From positions 4,522,247-4,586,246 of the forward strand of contig NC_052127.1 of assembly GCF_012273895.1 (NCBI RefSeq): 64,000 bases of DNA. The letters are read 5' to 3'. This document shows, piece after piece, positions 60,401 to 64,000 of the stretch. The position numbers and the translations under genes were made by a program. The stretch comes from Zerene cesonia. Lineage: Eukaryota; Arthropoda; Insecta; Lepidoptera; Pieridae. The notes beneath the pieces are model-generated. The model had not been told where the DNA came from. It was given only the letters and a program-made list of their open reading frames with translations, and searched no databases. Positions within the stretch are counted from its first letter, which is position 1. Each line of letters starts with the position of its first letter.

Positions 60401-60560
60401 ACTTTTAAACGGATTTTAAAAGCGATTTATTCATTATATTATTAACCCAATGTTTCGAAAACTTTACAGCGAGCGTGGTCACGGGGAGACGAGACACATC
60501 GGGTTAATAATATAATGAATAAATCACCTTCAAAATCCGATAAAAGTCTTTAATTTCTAA
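60401..60560. repeat. Foldback element, copy 3 (central block inverted)
   Basis: Arms (ACTTTTAAACGGATTTTAAA ... ATAATATAATGAATAAATC) mirror each other as in copy 1, but the GC-rich central block (ACTTTACAGCGAGCGTGGTC) is the reverse complement of the one at 7816-7840 and 35816-35840. Confidence 0.8.
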
Positions 60561-61275
60561 AAGATGGATACAAATTTTTTATTAGTTAGTTACTTAGATA
60601 GAAGTCTTAAGCAATAGTTGTAATACAAAATTCAGTCAAAACAGTATATTCATATTGAGGTGAAAAAAAATTAAATATTGGTGGAGCGTCACATGTAGAA
60701 CACATAGAATAATAGTGTTTGGCTATAGCCAACTAAACTTTTCTACAAGTAGATACGTTTTTTCTCTTCATAAGAATTTTTCTTGTGCCTTAAAAAAACG
60801 TTTAAAAATAAGCCGAATTGATCAAGACCTTTTTCGAACGCTTAGCCTCACATTTGGCGGTCTTTTTTATTTCCACAGAATTACACCAAAGAATGCGAAT
60901 TTTTTCCAAAAAACAAAACACGAAATTGTCTTATGTCTTCTCTGTCAAAACTTCAAAGCGTCGCTTATGCTTATACAGCAGCTATTGTCGGAACGTGTCG
61001 CCAAATAACTTTGAACAAAACGCCGTCTAACAATTTCGATGGTGGAAGTACTTTCCCGTTCGCGTTAAAAGTTTTGAAAGCTTTATATTTTATTCAAGGT
61101 TCCAATTGTGTAATTTAGCGGGTAAATAATAAAGTAGATTGTCGAACAATGTCGTTAGTGAATTGAGAAGATTCAGGTTTCTGTCGTAAAAGTATTTCAA
61201 CACATGATGTACATAGATAAAGATGTTATAAGAATATTTTTATACTAAGAATAATTTCTTGATGATTGCCAATTT

Positions 61276-61438
61276 ACTAGATTACTCGACAAACGCTGTT
61301 CTGCCTTCTTATTATTTAGGAGTAAAAAATAGTTGTTGACCGTTTCTTAGCCGTAAAGTTCATGAGAATCGATGCAGCCGTTTCAGAGGAGTAAGGAAAC
61401 GAACATTGTAAGACGAGAATTTTTTATTAGAAGATAAG
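61276..61438 (-). mobile_element. Helitron-like element, family C, diverged reverse copy
   Basis: Contains AAACGCTGTTCTGCCTTC, GATGCAGCCGTTTCAGAGGA and ATTGTAAGACGAGAATTTT, reverse complement of the copy at 23431-23610. Confidence 0.6.
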
Positions 61439-61951
61439 AAGAACCACGAATATATTATAACACAAACACTCTGAAAATCTTGTTTTAAAAGCAATAATTT
61501 CATTATAAAGACAATTTTCTATCGTGAGTGTACATTTTATATTCTGCATGAATTTCATAAAGGAAATATCGAATGCACAATTCAAATATGGAATTTGAAA
61601 AAAGGAAGCAGCTGTCATGTCTGTATTCAAGTCATGTGTTATGTAATTTCTAAGCCAATAAGGGCCGTGGTTTGGCATGCCGCCAAGTCGTCCACAGATA
61701 AGAGTAACAATTTGAGGTGAAATAATAATAAGGCTTTATTCGGGCGAACTGCGAGTTATCATAAATAGGGGTAAAATCATGTATATTATTAAATATAATA
61801 GATTTATTTGATATAGTAGGATTGCTTCTTTGATTAAATAGAACACCGTATTTATAAATTAACTTTCTTCATAACCAAGAGACTTATTAATTATTGTAGT
61901 TATAACATGTAATATATTCTTTTTCATATCAACATAAATATTCATATATGT

Positions 61952-62148
61952 CATCTATATATATAAAAGAAAGTGGTGTTAGTTACACTATTTATAACTC
62001 AAGAACGCATTAACCGTAGCTTAGAACCAGGAGACGGACATAGGAAAGTTTTTATCCCGGAAATCTCACGGGAACGGGAACATACGAGGAATACCCCGGG
62101 CCTATCTTTCCTGCGACTACGCGGGTGAAACCGCGGGCGGAAAGCTAG
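61952..62148 (+). mobile_element. Helitron-like element, family F
   Basis: Starts TCTATATATATAAAAGAAAG, contains TTTTTATCCCGGAAATC and CACGGGAACGGGAAC, then GCGGGTGAAACCGCGGGC and ends AAGCTAG. Confidence 0.7.
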
Positions 62149-62654
62149 TTTGAAATAAGTAAAAGGGGTGGTGCTGTTAATGATAAGTTAGATCACGTTT
62201 GTAAAGTGAACAGTGTTAATTTTAACGCACGCTCGTTCATATTTCAGTAAATTTGCATAGCAAAGCAATCTGTAACTTTGCTCTTACCCGCGTATGTATT
62301 TTAACGAAAACTTTTAAGTAACTTGCTCAACGTTAGTACAAAACTTGGTAATTGATGTTCTATCTTAAGTTGAAAAAATATAGCAATAAAATAAAGTCAT
62401 TATAAATTGTTGTAATCGTTTTTCAAATAAAAAATACAACCGCAGTAGATATATGCGGTTATATTTCTACAAAAACTTTAAACAAAATAATTTCTGAATT
62501 AAAATGTGCATTGCGTGTTGCAATTAGAAATATTAGTAGCACCGGAATCGTTCTCGCTAAGAAAGTAGTTTGTAAACACAAGTACCAACTGATAGCGGCA
62601 TTACAAAAACAAGTTATAACTAAGGTATTTGTTGTTTCTGATTTCTTTTATGTT

Positions 62655-62948
62655 CAAGCAGACAACCGAGCTGGTGTTTCGCCTGATGGTAAGCGATCAC
62701 CACCGCACATGAGCTATTACAGAGGTAGGGCCTCAACAAATGCGTTATCGACTCTAGGAGGTAAGGTATAAGGAAAGAATTGACGATGGGAATAAAGAAA
62801 TGATTTGGGAAAGGTGAGGAGAAGGATACAGCTCTGCAGCTTTCCCAAACGAAACACAATTCACATTGAACCATTTCACGCCGATTCTTAGTGGCTTTAC
62901 CATTGCGAACTGGCCCAATTCGTGGCGAAGCGTGGCGACTCCCATATT
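62655..62948 (+). mobile_element. Family B interspersed repeat, longest copy
   Basis: About 290 bp: CGCCTGATGGTAAGCGATCA, GAGGTAGGGCC, GGTAAGGTATAAGG, TTTCACGCCGATTCTTAG, GCGAACTGGCCCAATTCG and a CGACTCCCATAT end. Pieces match 19905-20463, 36366-36457, 55205-55255 and 59578-59700. Frames over it are repeat translations. Confidence 0.65.
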
Positions 62949-63490
62949 AGATAACCGGTAAAGTCATAAAAGTGGAATTTACGTTAAATAAATCACTTAG
63001 GGTTTCTACAATAATATATGACTCTCAAACAAACTAAAGATAAGTACGTGTGTATAGAAATTGTACCCATATCATAACGTTTTCATTGAGTATGCATCCA
63101 TAATTGTTTGTATAGCTCAATGAAGTCACGGTTTCATGAACAATGTACCCTTAAGGCGGTGTTTACAAGATATTTATCTATCTATTAAATACAATATTTT
63201 GATCTTTGATTTTTAGGTAGCCTGAAAGAGGTTTTTTTAGCAATAACGCGTTAAGAGATACCCAACATGCATCTGCCCGATGTTTGGGAGAAGTAAGTTC
63301 TAATAATAATTATACATAAATGCGATTAGCATTAAGTTTAAGTAACGATAGTGAAAAATAATGCGTTAAACTGCAAGCAAATTTTACGGATCATTAATCG
63401 TCAACAGATTATAATTTAGCGATTCAGATTATAATCGATGCTTACAATTTCACAGCGACAAATGAATGAGTGCATATGTGAATACATATA

Positions 63491-63681
63491 TCCTACTATC
63501 TTACTAACATTATAAATGCGAGTTTGTAAGGATGTGTGTGTTTTTGTTGCTCTTTCACGCAAAAACTACTGAACCGATTGTAATGAAATTTGGTACGTAG
63601 ATAGCTGGACAACTGGAATAACATATAGGCAACTTTTTATCCCAATATTCCTACGGGATACGGACTTACGGGCGCAGCTAG
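63491..63681 (+). mobile_element. Helitron-like element, family A, copy 5 (terminal hairpin deleted)
   Basis: Same body as the other family A copies, but after CGGACTTACG it jumps straight to GGCGCAGCTAG, losing the GCGGGTGAAACCGC hairpin that precedes the CTAG end elsewhere. Confidence 0.75.
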
Positions 63682-64000
63682 TACTTAATATTCCTTGGTC
63701 ACTGCATAACGCGTAAACCGATTTCGCTAGTTTTTGTTGTTTATTATAAAACTGTGTTTATTATGAAAATATATGTTTCGGACCAGCTAGTAAATGAAAA
63801 AGAAATCCATTTATGACCTTTCCCAGCAATCAGTATTGTCACCGTATGTGTGTGTATAATAAATAATACAAGGTGCTTTTACATCATTAATAAATGTGAA
63901 TAATGTTATCAACATTTAACGTTAAATTACATGGAATAATTAGCATTTAATATTGATATGCGCGAAGTTCATGAGGCTCACGTGAAGGACTATTACTTGT

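Larger units (their letters stand above)
56410..64000. other. Non-coding: 5' intron or upstream region of calbindin-32
   Basis: No further calbindin exon, or any other gene, is recognised. Contents: a transposon-end-like ACAGGGTGTCCCGC at 58018-58031, a Helitron-end scrap (CCGGGCGAAGCCGGG, 58728-58742), family B copies (59578-59700, 62655-62948), a foldback element (60401-60560), a reversed family C copy (61276-61438), a family F copy (61952-62148) and a family A copy (63491-63681). Confidence 0.5.

Overview
The window is eukaryotic nuclear DNA, almost certainly from a butterfly or moth (Lepidoptera). Four genes split by canonical GT-AG introns encode recognisable animal proteins. The AT-rich non-coding DNA is packed with interspersed repeats of lepidopteran type: non-autonomous Helitron-like elements ending in CTAG, tRNA-derived SINEs and 3' tails of non-LTR retrotransposons. 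Two assembly gaps of exactly 1000 N (28706-29705 and 53720-54719) look like fixed-size placeholders.

Layout. 1-9.0 kb: gene-poor, repeat-bearing. 9.0-14.9 kb (+): an unrecognised gene, with a CpG-rich candidate first exon near 9.0-9.2 kb, a candidate exon near 12.85-12.95 kb and the main coding exons at 13205-13522 and 13637-14917. 15.4-17.1 kb (-): dysbindin (BLOC-1 subunit), three exons rebuilt to 253 aa. 18.2-26.1 kb (+): HAUS5/dgt5 (augmin subunit), 13 exons rebuilt with full phase agreement to 640 aa. 27.2-27.5 kb (+): 3' end of a non-LTR retrotransposon reverse transcriptase. 27.8-33.5 kb (-): a large C2H2 zinc-finger protein with acidic and Tyr/Gln/Pro/Met-rich regions, broken by the first gap. 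34.5-41.2 kb: intergenic, with a foldback repeat, a 104-bp tandem array and a poly-C run. 41.8-42.8 kb (-): FKBP12, three exons, 108 aa. 43-47 kb: intergenic. 47.1-56.4 kb (-): calbindin-32 (Cbp53E), nine coding exons plus a candidate 12-nt microexon; the N-terminal exons are not seen in the window. 56.5-64 kb: repeats and non-coding DNA, possibly the large 5' intron or upstream region of the calbindin gene.

The genes do not form one pathway. Dysbindin acts in lysosome-related organelle and synaptic trafficking, HAUS5 in spindle microtubule branching, FKBP12 in prolyl isomerisation and calcium-channel/TOR regulation, and calbindin-32 in neuronal and muscle calcium binding. Structurally, dysbindin and HAUS5 are divergent across about 1 kb, and the unknown gene and dysbindin are convergent with closely spaced 3' ends. 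No bacterial-type system, CRISPR array or intact autonomous transposon is present. The most interesting unexplained items are the unknown gene, the calbindin microexon, a foldback repeat whose central segment occurs in both orientations, and the 104-bp tandem array.
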